Below are positions 1 to 5,503 of a stretch of DNA of 13,320 nt, piece after piece. Below the pieces are notes generated by a model, which worked only from the letters and a program-made list of their open reading frames with translations, ran no database searches and was not told the origin of the DNA. This stretch comes from an uncultured Oscillospiraceae bacterium. GTDB taxonomy: Bacteria > Bacillota > Clostridia > Oscillospirales > Acutalibacteraceae. The position numbers and the translations under genes are program-made. The stretch lies in contig UQRL01000047.1 in assembly GCA_900543555.1 (NCBI GenBank), forward strand, positions 1 to 13,320. Direction: 5' to 3'. Each line of letters starts with the position of its first letter. Position 1 is the stretch's first letter.

Positions 1-428
1 GCAATGCTGACCACCAGCCGCAGGTTGGCCTCAGAAAGGCGCTTCTTGGCGGCCTCATCCCCGTTGGTGATGCGCACCGCCAGGTCCACCTCCTCATCGG
101 GGGTCAGCAGCGGCACCCGGCCAATTTCCTTCAAATAGACCTTTACCGGGTCGTCAATGGAAACGCCGTCAGCGCCCACGCTGGGGTCCAGGTTGTCCAA
201 GCCCTCTGCCTTGGCCAGCTCTTCGTCGTCGATGGTGATATCGTCAAAGTCCTCTACGATCTCCACGCCCTGGGTCTCTAAGGTGTCATAGAATTTCTCA
301 ATCTGCTCCGGGTCGAAATCCAGTTCCCCCAAAGCGTCCAGGATCTCCTTGGTAGAGAGCTGGCCCTTGCTCTTGCCCAGCTCTAAAAGGTCCTTGATGA
401 CTGTTTTCTTATCCGGTTGTGCCGCCAT
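1..428 (-). CDS. rpoD: RNA polymerase primary sigma factor RpoD/SigA, N-terminal part (runs off the window)
   Basis: The primary sigma factor directs RNA polymerase to housekeeping promoters. About 142 residues are visible. An acidic region 1.1-like segment (residues ~1-75) is followed by region 1.2 (DDPVKVYLKEIGRVPLLTPD, ~92-111), and the visible part ends in EANLRLVVSIA, the highly conserved start of region 2. The remaining core regions lie beyond base 1. The ATG at 428 gives a normal N-terminus (MAAQPDKKTVIKDLLELG). An in-frame ATG at 440 (adds MVRD) is also possible because the purine-rich AGGAAAGGA sits 5 to 12 bases from one or the other. The gene follows dnaG after 43 bases with no terminator between them, so it is probably co-transcribed with dgt and dnaG, as in the classical macromolecular synthesis operon. 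Identity is very secure; only the start codon is uncertain. Confidence 0.97.
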   Translation of the reverse strand, partial: MAAQPDKKTVIKDLLELGKSKGQLSTKEILDALGELDFDPEQIEKFYDTLETQGVEIVEDFDDITIDDEELAKAEGLDNLDPSVGADGVSIDDPVKVYLKEIGRVPLLTPDEEVDLAVRITNGDEAAKKRLSEANLRLVVSI

Positions 429-471
429 GTCTCTAACCATTCCTTTCCTATTTCCAAACAAATGGGTTCCC

Positions 472-2232
472 TTATTTTCTGCGTTTCAGTTCTTCCAAAT
501 AGCGCCTCAGGTCCTCCTCTGAGGCATTTCGGATTGCGGCGGGATCGGCAAAGCCCCCCTCGTTCTCCAAGATGGAGCAGTAGCCCTCCACATCCTCCCA
601 AGAAGGAGGCACCTCCCGGCGCTGGGCGAGGATCCGCGCCAGCTCGGAGAGCTCCTCCTGGGTCAGCTCTCCGGAGAGGTCGGAGAGGGTGGTTTCGCCC
701 TGTTTAGTCTTGCCCAGCAAAAGAGCGTATACTCTGCGGTTCCACTGGGTGACGAATTTTTCCGGAGGAAGGCGTTCTTCCAGCTGCCGCGCCTTCTCCT
801 GGTGGGCGAAAAGGTAGGCCAAGATACCTTCTTCCGCCAGGGCCGCCCGCATGTGCCGCTGCTTTTCCGGGTTGCCCACGGTGCGGGCCGCCGCCACCTG
901 CTGCTGGGCCTTCAGCTGCTCCCTGCGGCGCTGCCGGTTAACCCCGGCAGCCGCCCGCTTGGCCGACGCCATAACGCTCTCCTTCCCCACGCCGGTCTCC
1001 TCCGCCAGCCTGCCGGCATAGAGATCCAGCTCGATGGGGTCCCGCAGGGGAGCCAACACCTGGCTGACAGCCTCCTGGAGGTACTGCTTTTTCCCGTCCG
1101 CGGAGGAGAGGTCGTACTTTTCCTGCACTTTGGAGAGCCGGTACTCCGTGTCGTTGCCGCTTTGCTCAATCAGACGCTTAAAGCGCAGGGGTCCGTCCTG
1201 GGGGTCCGAGCGGAAAAACTCATCCGGGTCCTTATTCCCCGGCACCGTAATCACCCGCACCAACAGGCCCGCGTTTTTCAAGATGGGGATAGCCCGCTGG
1301 GTAGCCCGCTGGCCCGCCTCGTCAGAATCATAGCAGATGACAGCCTCATCAGCGTAGCGGCGGATAATGCGTGCCTGCTCCTCCGTGAGGGCAGTGCCAA
1401 GGGAGGCAATGGCATTGGTGAAGCCCGCCCGGTGCAGGGCGATGACGTCCATGTAGCCCTCTGCCAGGATCAGCTGCCGGGAGCCGGAGTCCTTGGCGAA
1501 GTTCATAGCGAACAGGCCGCTGCTCTTATGGTACACCGGGGTGTCGGATGTATTGATATACTTGGGCTTTTCATCGGTAAGGATGCGTCCGCCGAAGGCC
1601 ACTACATTGCCCCGCAGGTCAAAAATGGGAAACATGACGCGGCCCCGGTAGCGGTCGTAAAGATAGCCTTTTTTGGAGAGCCGCACCATATCCGACTGCA
1701 AAAGCTCCTCCTGGGTGTAGCCCTTGGCTTTCAAGTGGTCTGTCAGGGCATAGCCGCCCTCCGGGGCGTAGCCCAGGCCAAAATGGCGGATGGTCTTCCC
1801 ATCCAGCCCCCGGGCCTTGAAATAGTCCAGGCCGGGCTTTCCCTCTGGGGTGGAGAGGATGCCAAAGTAGAAGCGGCCGGCCTCCCGGTTGATCTCCAAT
1901 ATACGGGTGCGCAGCCGGGACATGGACAGGTCCGCCCCCTCTTCGGGCAGGGACAGGCCCGCCCGCTGGGCCAGAAACCGTACTGCCTCGGTAAAGTCCA
2001 GGTTCTCCACGCCCATGATAAACGCGATCACATCCCCGCCCTTGTTGCAGCCAAAGCAGAAAAAGGAGTTGTTCTCTGGATAAACACAGAAGGAGGGGGT
2101 TTTCTCGTTGTGGAAGGGGCACAGCCCCACCAGGTTCTTGCCCCGGCGCCGCAGGTTTACATAGGAGGCCGCTATATCCTCAATGCGGTTGCGGTCATTC
2201 AGCTCCCGGAGAAATTCCGGTGGAAACGGCAT
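472..2232 (-). CDS. dnaG: DNA primase DnaG
   Basis: DnaG synthesises RNA primers at the replication fork and is recruited by the DnaB helicase. The 586-residue length is normal. The N-terminal CHC2 zinc finger has ligands C38, H41, C59 and C62 (CPFHNEKTPSF, then FCFGC). The catalytic core follows, with the TOPRIM glutamate E258 in LILAEGYMDVIAL and the metal-binding D302/D304 pair in ICYDSDEAGQRAT. The C-terminal ~145 residues are helical and charged, as expected for the DnaB-binding domain. The ATG is preceded by AAAGGAGGG about 10 bases upstream. It starts 40 bases after the dgt stop and ends 43 bases before rpoD, so the three are likely one transcript. No rpsU gene is present. The stop is TAA. 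A long plus-strand reading frame opposite it is a codon-bias shadow. Confidence 0.98.
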   Translation of the reverse strand: MPFPPEFLRELNDRNRIEDIAASYVNLRRRGKNLVGLCPFHNEKTPSFCVYPENNSFFCFGCNKGGDVIAFIMGVENLDFTEAVRFLAQRAGLSLPEEGADLSMSRLRTRILEINREAGRFYFGILSTPEGKPGLDYFKARGLDGKTIRHFGLGYAPEGGYALTDHLKAKGYTQEELLQSDMVRLSKKGYLYDRYRGRVMFPIFDLRGNVVAFGGRILTDEKPKYINTSDTPVYHKSSGLFAMNFAKDSGSRQLILAEGYMDVIALHRAGFTNAIASLGTALTEEQARIIRRYADEAVICYDSDEAGQRATQRAIPILKNAGLLVRVITVPGNKDPDEFFRSDPQDGPLRFKRLIEQSGNDTEYRLSKVQEKYDLSSADGKKQYLQEAVSQVLAPLRDPIELDLYAGRLAEETGVGKESVMASAKRAAAGVNRQRRREQLKAQQQVAAARTVGNPEKQRHMRAALAEEGILAYLFAHQEKARQLEERLPPEKFVTQWNRRVYALLLGKTKQGETTLSDLSGELTQEELSELARILAQRREVPPSWEDVEGYCSILENEGGFADPAAIRNASEEDLRRYLEELKRRK

Positions 2233-2272
2233 GGGCTGGCTCCCTCCTTTTCTGCAATGGTGTTTTTGGGGC

Positions 2273-3286
2273 TTACAGGCCCAAGTTCCAGGCCTTGGGG
2301 ATGAACAGGTCCTGATAGCAGGCCACGGCGTAGTGGTCGGTCATGCCGGCCACATAGTCGCAGGACGCGGTCTCCACGCCCTCCTCCTCGGCGATGCGCT
2401 TCATGTAATCCGGCAGGTAATCCGGGTTCCGGAAGTGGTTGAACAGGCTGTGGATAATATGGGGCACCTTGCGCTCCTCCCGCTTGGCGTACTCGTTTAA
2501 GTACACCGCCTGGTACATGAAGTCGCTGAGCTCCTCATAGGCCCGGTAGGTGACCTCATCCATAGCAATCTTCCCCTCGTGGCTGTTTTCCACCACCGAG
2601 CGGATGAGGGAGGTGATGCGCTGCGTTTTGGAGCTGCCCAGCACATCGGTGATAGACTGGGGGATATCCTCCTCCCGCAGGACACCCGCCCGGATGGCAT
2701 CGTCGATATCGTGGTTCATGTAGGCGATCTTGTCCGCCCAGCGGATGATGCGCCCCTCGGCAGTGTCGGCCTCCAGGCCGGTGGTGTGGCACAAAATGCC
2801 GTTGCGCACCTCGTAGGTGAGGTTGAGCCCGCGGCCGTCTTTTTCCAGGCGCTCCACCACCCGCAGGCTCTGCTCGTAGTGGCGGAAGCCGTGGGGCAGC
2901 AAGGCGTTGAGCGCCCGCTCTCCCGCATGGCCAAAGGGAGTGTGCCCCAGGTCATGGGCCAGCGCCACCGCCTCTGTCAGGTCTTCATTCAGGCGCAGCG
3001 CCCGGGCAATGGTGCGGGCGATCTGAGAGACCTCTAAGGTGTGGGTCAGCCGGGTGCGGTAGTGGTCCCCTTCCGGGGAGAGAAACACCTGGGTCTTGTG
3101 TTTGAGACGGCGGAACGACTTACAGTGGATAATCCGGTCCCGGTCCCGCTGGTAGGGGGTGCGCATCTCACACTCTTCCTCAGGGTGCTGGCGGCCCCGC
3201 GTGTTGGACGAAAGCGCCGCCCAGGGCGCCAGCATCTCTCGTTCCATGGCTTGGGTCTGCTCACGAATGGTCATAGCCTGTCCCAT
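2273..3286 (-). CDS. dgt: Deoxyguanosinetriphosphate triphosphohydrolase-like HD protein (Dgt family)
   Basis: This is an HD-domain dNTP triphosphohydrolase, a family that cleaves dNTPs to deoxynucleoside and triphosphate and so affects dNTP pools. Of 337 residues, the HD metal site is visible as H82 (LTHTLEV), H111/D112 (AHDLGHTPFGHAGE) and D185 (WADKIAYMNHDIDDA). The N-terminal CKSFRRLKHKTQVF and the C-terminal DYVAGMTDHYA motifs are also typical. Substrate preference (dGTP or broader) cannot be read from sequence. The longest frame starts at 3286, but the purine-rich GGTGAAAGG abuts that ATG. The in-frame ATG at 3274 (MTIREQTQAMERE) has better spacing and resembles usual family starts. It is the first gene of the dgt-dnaG-rpoD cluster and has a candidate promoter and 5' hairpin just upstream. 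Confidence 0.93.
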   Translation of the reverse strand: MGQAMTIREQTQAMEREMLAPWAALSSNTRGRQHPEEECEMRTPYQRDRDRIIHCKSFRRLKHKTQVFLSPEGDHYRTRLTHTLEVSQIARTIARALRLNEDLTEAVALAHDLGHTPFGHAGERALNALLPHGFRHYEQSLRVVERLEKDGRGLNLTYEVRNGILCHTTGLEADTAEGRIIRWADKIAYMNHDIDDAIRAGVLREEDIPQSITDVLGSSKTQRITSLIRSVVENSHEGKIAMDEVTYRAYEELSDFMYQAVYLNEYAKREERKVPHIIHSLFNHFRNPDYLPDYMKRIAEEEGVETASCDYVAGMTDHYAVACYQDLFIPKAWNLGL

Positions 3287-3329
3287 CCTTTCACCAATTC
3301 CAATTCGGTTAGCTCACGTCCGTCTTTGC

Positions 3330-3357
3330 AAGGCTTCCCCTTGTACAGGGGTTCCTT
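3330..3357 (-). promoter_or_regulatory. 5' leader hairpin upstream of dgt
   Basis: An inverted repeat reads AAGG-AA-CCCC-TGTACAA-GGGG-AAG-CCTT on the minus strand. The CCCC/GGGG and AAGG/CCTT arms can pair around a 7-base loop. It lies just downstream of a possible -10 element (TATAAG at 3368-3363), so it would sit at the extreme 5' end of the dgt-dnaG-rpoD transcript. No U-tract follows, so it is not an intrinsic terminator. It could be an RNA-stabilising 5' hairpin or a protein operator. Confidence 0.4.
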
Positions 3358-3362
3358 ACTGT

Positions 3363-3393
3363 CTTATACGCACTTTTCTGGGAAAATGCTTGC
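3363..3393 (-). promoter_or_regulatory. Weak candidate promoter for dgt-dnaG-rpoD
   Basis: TATAAG at 3368-3363 resembles a -10 box, but no good -35 hexamer is found 16 to 19 bases upstream. It is placed here mainly because it lies in the 133-base gap before dgt, ahead of an operon that needs expression. Low confidence. Confidence 0.3.
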
Positions 3394-3419
3394 CTCTTTT
3401 GAAAAAATTTGAAAACCCT

Positions 3420-4046
3420 TCACTCCACCGCGAAGGGGAAGAACCGCCTGCCCGCCTCTTGAACGGAGCAGCGGCCGCTGGTGGCATCGGCCAGCTTTCG
3501 CTCCAGAGCGGGCAGCTGTTCCGGCGCCAGGTGGAAGGACAGGCTCACCCGCTCTAAAAACTGGGTGTCATCCACCACACCGCCGCATTCGGGAACCAAG
3601 GCCGCCACCTTGCCGTACAGCGAGTAATCACAGGAGGCGGAAAGCAGCAGACACTCCCGCATCTGGATTTCCCCTGCGGCCGCCAAGGCGATGGAGGCGG
3701 TGTGGGAGTAAGCCCGGATAAGCCCGCCGCCCCCCAGGAGGATGCCGCCGAAGTAGCGGGTGGCCACCACAACAGCGTCCACCACGCCAGCCTTCCGCAT
3801 GGTGTCCATCACCGGAAGGCCCGCGGTGCCCTGGGGCTCCCCGTCATCGGAGAAGCGGGCGGTGTTCCCCTCCCGCAGAATGTAGGCGAACACATTGTGG
3901 GAGGCGTCCCAATAGCGGGACTTTTTTTCCTGGATGAAGCGAAGGGCCTCCTCCTCGGTCTTCACCGGACGGCAGGCACCGATGAACCGGGACTTCTTTT
4001 CAATGAACTCATCCGAGGCCTCCCGTTCTACGGTGATGTATTCCAC
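3420..4046 (-). CDS. yigZ: YigZ/IMPACT family protein (UPF0029 plus DUF1949-type C-terminus)
   Basis: This protein belongs to the YigZ/IMPACT family, whose eukaryotic members modulate translation control; the bacterial biochemical role is not settled. It has 208 residues, the usual family length. The signature motifs are FSDDGEPQGTAGLPVMD (~65-81) and VVVATRYFGGILLGGGGLIRAY (~92-113); the residues after ~140 correspond to the small C-terminal DUF1949-like domain. The start is a GTG at 4046, preceded by AAAGGGGGAG at good spacing. An open frame extends upstream to 4259, but it crosses a terminator and overlaps rpmE, and its translation lacks family similarity, so it was not used. The gene follows the rpmE terminator and precedes dgt by 133 bases. 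No convincing promoter of its own was seen, so read-through from rpmE is possible. Confidence 0.93.
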   Translation of the reverse strand: MEYITVEREASDEFIEKKSRFIGACRPVKTEEEALRFIQEKKSRYWDASHNVFAYILREGNTARFSDDGEPQGTAGLPVMDTMRKAGVVDAVVVATRYFGGILLGGGGLIRAYSHTASIALAAAGEIQMRECLLLSASCDYSLYGKVAALVPECGGVVDDTQFLERVSLSFHLAPEQLPALERKLADATSGRCSVQEAGRRFFPFAVE

Positions 4047-4066
4047 GGCGTTTCTCCCCCTTTCTC

Positions 4067-4102
4067 TGAAAATAAAGACAGGCGGCGCGAAACCGCGCCG
4101 CC
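4067..4102 (-). terminator. Intrinsic terminator after rpmE
   Basis: A perfect 9-bp stem GGCGGCGCG / CGCGCCGCC (4102-4094 and 4089-4081) closes a 4-base GTTT loop. It is followed on the minus strand by TGTCTTTATTTTC, a T-rich but interrupted tract. It lies between the rpmE stop and the yigZ GTG. The imperfect tract leaves room for partial read-through into yigZ. Confidence 0.85.
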
Positions 4103-4156
4103 CATCCCCGGGCATAAAGCCCACTATTGCGTCCAAATACAGAAAACGCCAACGGA

Positions 4157-4363
4157 TTACTTGTCCTGCAGGCCGTAGCGCTTCTTGAACATATCCACGC
4201 GGCCGCTGGTATCCACCAGCTTCTGCTTGCCCGTAAAGAACGGGTGGCACTTGGAACATATTTCGACTTTGATGTCCTTCTTGGTAGACCGGGTGTGGAT
4301 CACATTGCCGCAGGCGCAGGTGATGGTGGTCTCCTGGTAGTCGGGATGTATATTCTGCTTCAT
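4157..4363 (-). CDS. rpmE: Large ribosomal subunit protein bL31 (zinc-binding, C+ type)
   Basis: Ribosomal protein L31 of the large subunit, 68 residues, beginning [20 protein letters not shown]. The four zinc-ligand cysteines are C16, C18, C36 and C39 (CAC and CSKC), marking the zinc-containing C+ form rather than the zinc-free paralog induced under zinc limitation. [11 protein letters not shown] and [14 protein letters not shown] are family hallmarks. The ATG at 4363 is preceded by AAAGAGGTG nine bases upstream. The open frame continues upstream to 4423, but that part contains the promoter and leader and is not coding. The gene has its own promoter (4442-4414) and terminator (4102-4067), so it is a discrete transcription unit embedded in a co-oriented gene series. 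Stop is TAA. Confidence 0.97.
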   Translation of the reverse strand: MKQNIHPDYQETTITCACGNVIHTRSTKKDIKVEICSKCHPFFTGKQKLVDTSGRVDMFKKRYGLQDK

Positions 4364-4413
4364 CTTCAGTTTCACCTCTTTACGGATGGGATATTTCAAA
4401 TCAATCGCAAGAT

Positions 4414-4442
4414 ATTGTAGCACACATTCCCGGAAAATGCAA
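4414..4442 (-). promoter_or_regulatory. SigA-type promoter of rpmE
   Basis: The -35 TTGCAT (4442-4437) and -10 TACAAT (4419-4414) are separated by exactly 17 bases. The expected start site near 4407 gives a leader of about 44 bases ahead of the rpmE ATG. This is the best-matched -35/-10 pair in the window. Confidence 0.8.
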
Positions 4443-4461
4443 GAGAAAGTTTTTCCTTTGT

Positions 4462-4486
4462 GAAACCCCTGGGGCAGGGGCCTTTC
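4462..4486 (-). other. Stem-loop just after the VanY-like gene stop
   Basis: On the minus strand, GAAA-GG-CCCCT-GCCCC-AGGGG-TTTC can fold with CCCCT/AGGGG and GAAA/TTTC pairs and a GG bulge. It starts immediately after the TGA at 4489-4487. A clear U-tract is missing (ACAAAGG follows), so it may only be a 3'-end stabilising hairpin or a weak terminator. Confidence 0.35.
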
Positions 4487-5365
4487 TCACTGGCGGGCCA
4501 GGTAGGTGATGTACTCCTCCAGGCACAGGGAGCGCTGGGCCATGGCAGTGGCGTTCTCGCTGCCCACATAGCGCAGCACGGTCAAATTTCCCGTGCAGCC
4601 GGTGTAGTCCTCTTTATCCTCGGGATAACGGAACACAAAGCCGTACTTCCCCATATTGCTCCGCAGCCAGGAGCAGGTGCGGGAATCGGGAAAGGTCTCC
4701 GGGTCCCCTTCCAGCTGGACGCACAGGCCGGTTTGCTGGTCGCACTCCCCGGCCATGGGCACAGTGAGGCGTGCCTGGGTGTTGGCCATAACAGTGGTCA
4801 GGCCCTCCTCAGTCATCAAGCGCTCTACCTCCGCTTGAAAGCGCTGCTCCTGTTCCCCATAGGAAACATACCCTTCCGTGAAAGTGAGGGCCAGTCCGTC
4901 GGCTTTCGCGGCCTCCACCAGCATTTGCAGGGCATTGGCCATGTGGGCCTCCACCTGCACCCCCTCCACCTCCACTGTGTTGGGGACATAAGAGGCCTCT
5001 GCCGGGTTATCCCGGTTGATGACAAACAGGCTGATCTCATTGGAGTACACCGGCAAGCCCATTTCATCATAGGTTGTCAAATCCACCTGGCTGGCGGAAG
5101 ACTCCGCCTGGGAAGAGGAGCTCTCTAAAAGCATTTCAGACTGGAAGTAGGGCACTATATAGAATGCCGCAAAAATTCCCAGGCCCACTGCGCCCACAAA
5201 GACGCCCAAAGCGAGCACCACACGCATTCCCCATTTGATACGGCGGACCTGCCGGGATTGGAGCTGCTTGTCCCGGGAAATAAAAAGGTTGCGCCCCGCA
5301 GGGCCTAAATCGACGCGGCGGTCCCTGCGGTGCAGAACCTGCCGCTTTCTGCTGTGCTTTGGCAA
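4487..5365 (-). CDS. Membrane-anchored VanY/M15-family protein, predicted catalytically inactive
   Basis: The 292-residue protein has a basic cytoplasmic N-terminus (1-46), one transmembrane helix (~48-71), a Ser/Gln-rich linker (81-95), and a C-terminal domain recognisable as the D-Ala-D-Ala carboxypeptidase (VanY, peptidase M15B) fold outside the membrane. Supporting landmarks are TFTEGYVSYGEQEQRF, QTGL (211-214), SWLRSNMGKYGFVFRYPEDKE and LRYVG (264-268). The canonical SxHxxGxAxD motif reads CDQQTGLCVQ (208-217), so the zinc ligands His and Asp are Q210 and Q217. The ExWHYRYVG motif reads NLTVLRYVG (260-268), replacing the catalytic Glu by N260 and the third ligand His by V263. Five cysteines (208, 215, 231, 257, 281) are present. 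It could be a peptidoglycan-binding or scaffold pseudoenzyme. The start is a TTG at 5365, preceded by GAGGGAAG. Family assignment is fairly secure; function is unknown. Confidence 0.8.
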   Translation of the reverse strand: MPKHSRKRQVLHRRDRRVDLGPAGRNLFISRDKQLQSRQVRRIKWGMRVVLALGVFVGAVGLGIFAAFYIVPYFQSEMLLESSSSQAESSASQVDLTTYDEMGLPVYSNEISLFVINRDNPAEASYVPNTVEVEGVQVEAHMANALQMLVEAAKADGLALTFTEGYVSYGEQEQRFQAEVERLMTEEGLTTVMANTQARLTVPMAGECDQQTGLCVQLEGDPETFPDSRTCSWLRSNMGKYGFVFRYPEDKEDYTGCTGNLTVLRYVGSENATAMAQRSLCLEEYITYLARQ

Positions 5366-5398
5366 AAGGCTTCCCTCGCGATCTATACAAAACGGCTG

Positions 5399-5412
5399 CG
5401 CCCTTACGGGCG
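5399..5412 (-). promoter_or_regulatory. Leader hairpin with GTAA tetraloop before the VanY-like gene
   Basis: CGCCC-GTAA-GGGCG forms a perfect 5-bp stem with a GNRA-type loop. It can extend by GGC/GCC across a CA bulge and is followed by GTTTTGT. It lies in the ~70-base leader between the extended -10 promoter and the TTG start, so it could be a weak attenuator or an RNA-stabilising element. Confidence 0.4.
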
Positions 5413-5442
5413 GCCGGATGACTTCATACTACTGTCCGTCTC

Positions 5443-5451
5443 ATTATATCA
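5443..5451 (-). promoter_or_regulatory. Extended -10 promoter of the VanY-like gene
   Basis: TGATATAAT (5451-5443) is a perfect extended -10 element (TGn plus TATAAT). The hexamer 17 bases upstream (TTCTTT) matches the -35 consensus poorly, as is common for extended -10 promoters. Start of transcription is expected near 5436, about 70 bases before the TTG start codon. Confidence 0.7.
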
Positions 5452-5480
5452 CAGCCCTGCAAGAAAAAGAATGGGGCCGC

Positions 5481-5500
5481 AAAAAAATCCGAGGTTTTTT
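5481..5500 (-). terminator. Weak A/T-tract palindrome after the serine hydrolase gene
   Basis: AAAAAACCTCGGATTTTTTT on the minus strand, four bases past the TGA at 5506-5504, pairs six A with six T around a short imperfect CCTCGGA centre, and the 3' side is a run of seven T. The GC part of the stem is too short for a textbook terminator, so only weak termination is inferred. Confidence 0.35.
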
Positions 5501-5503
5501 CTG

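Noticed and set aside
802..2304. 500-codon open frame on the plus strand opposite dnaG
   Set aside because: It is antisense to an intact, clearly recognised dnaG; its translation is low-complexity with no motifs. GC-rich codon bias commonly produces such shadows.
1..3286. dgt-dnaG-rpoD cluster as a novel arrangement
   Set aside because: This order without rpsU is familiar in Clostridia-type Firmicutes and all three proteins are intact.
4047..4259. N-terminal extension of the YigZ-family frame by 71 residues
   Set aside because: It overlaps the end of rpmE and the terminator, has no family similarity, and a GTG with a good Shine-Dalgarno lies at 4046.
4364..4423. N-terminal extension of the rpmE frame
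   Set aside because: It contains the rpmE -10 element and leader; L31 proteins begin MKxxIHP, matching the ATG at 4363 with its AGAGGTG site.
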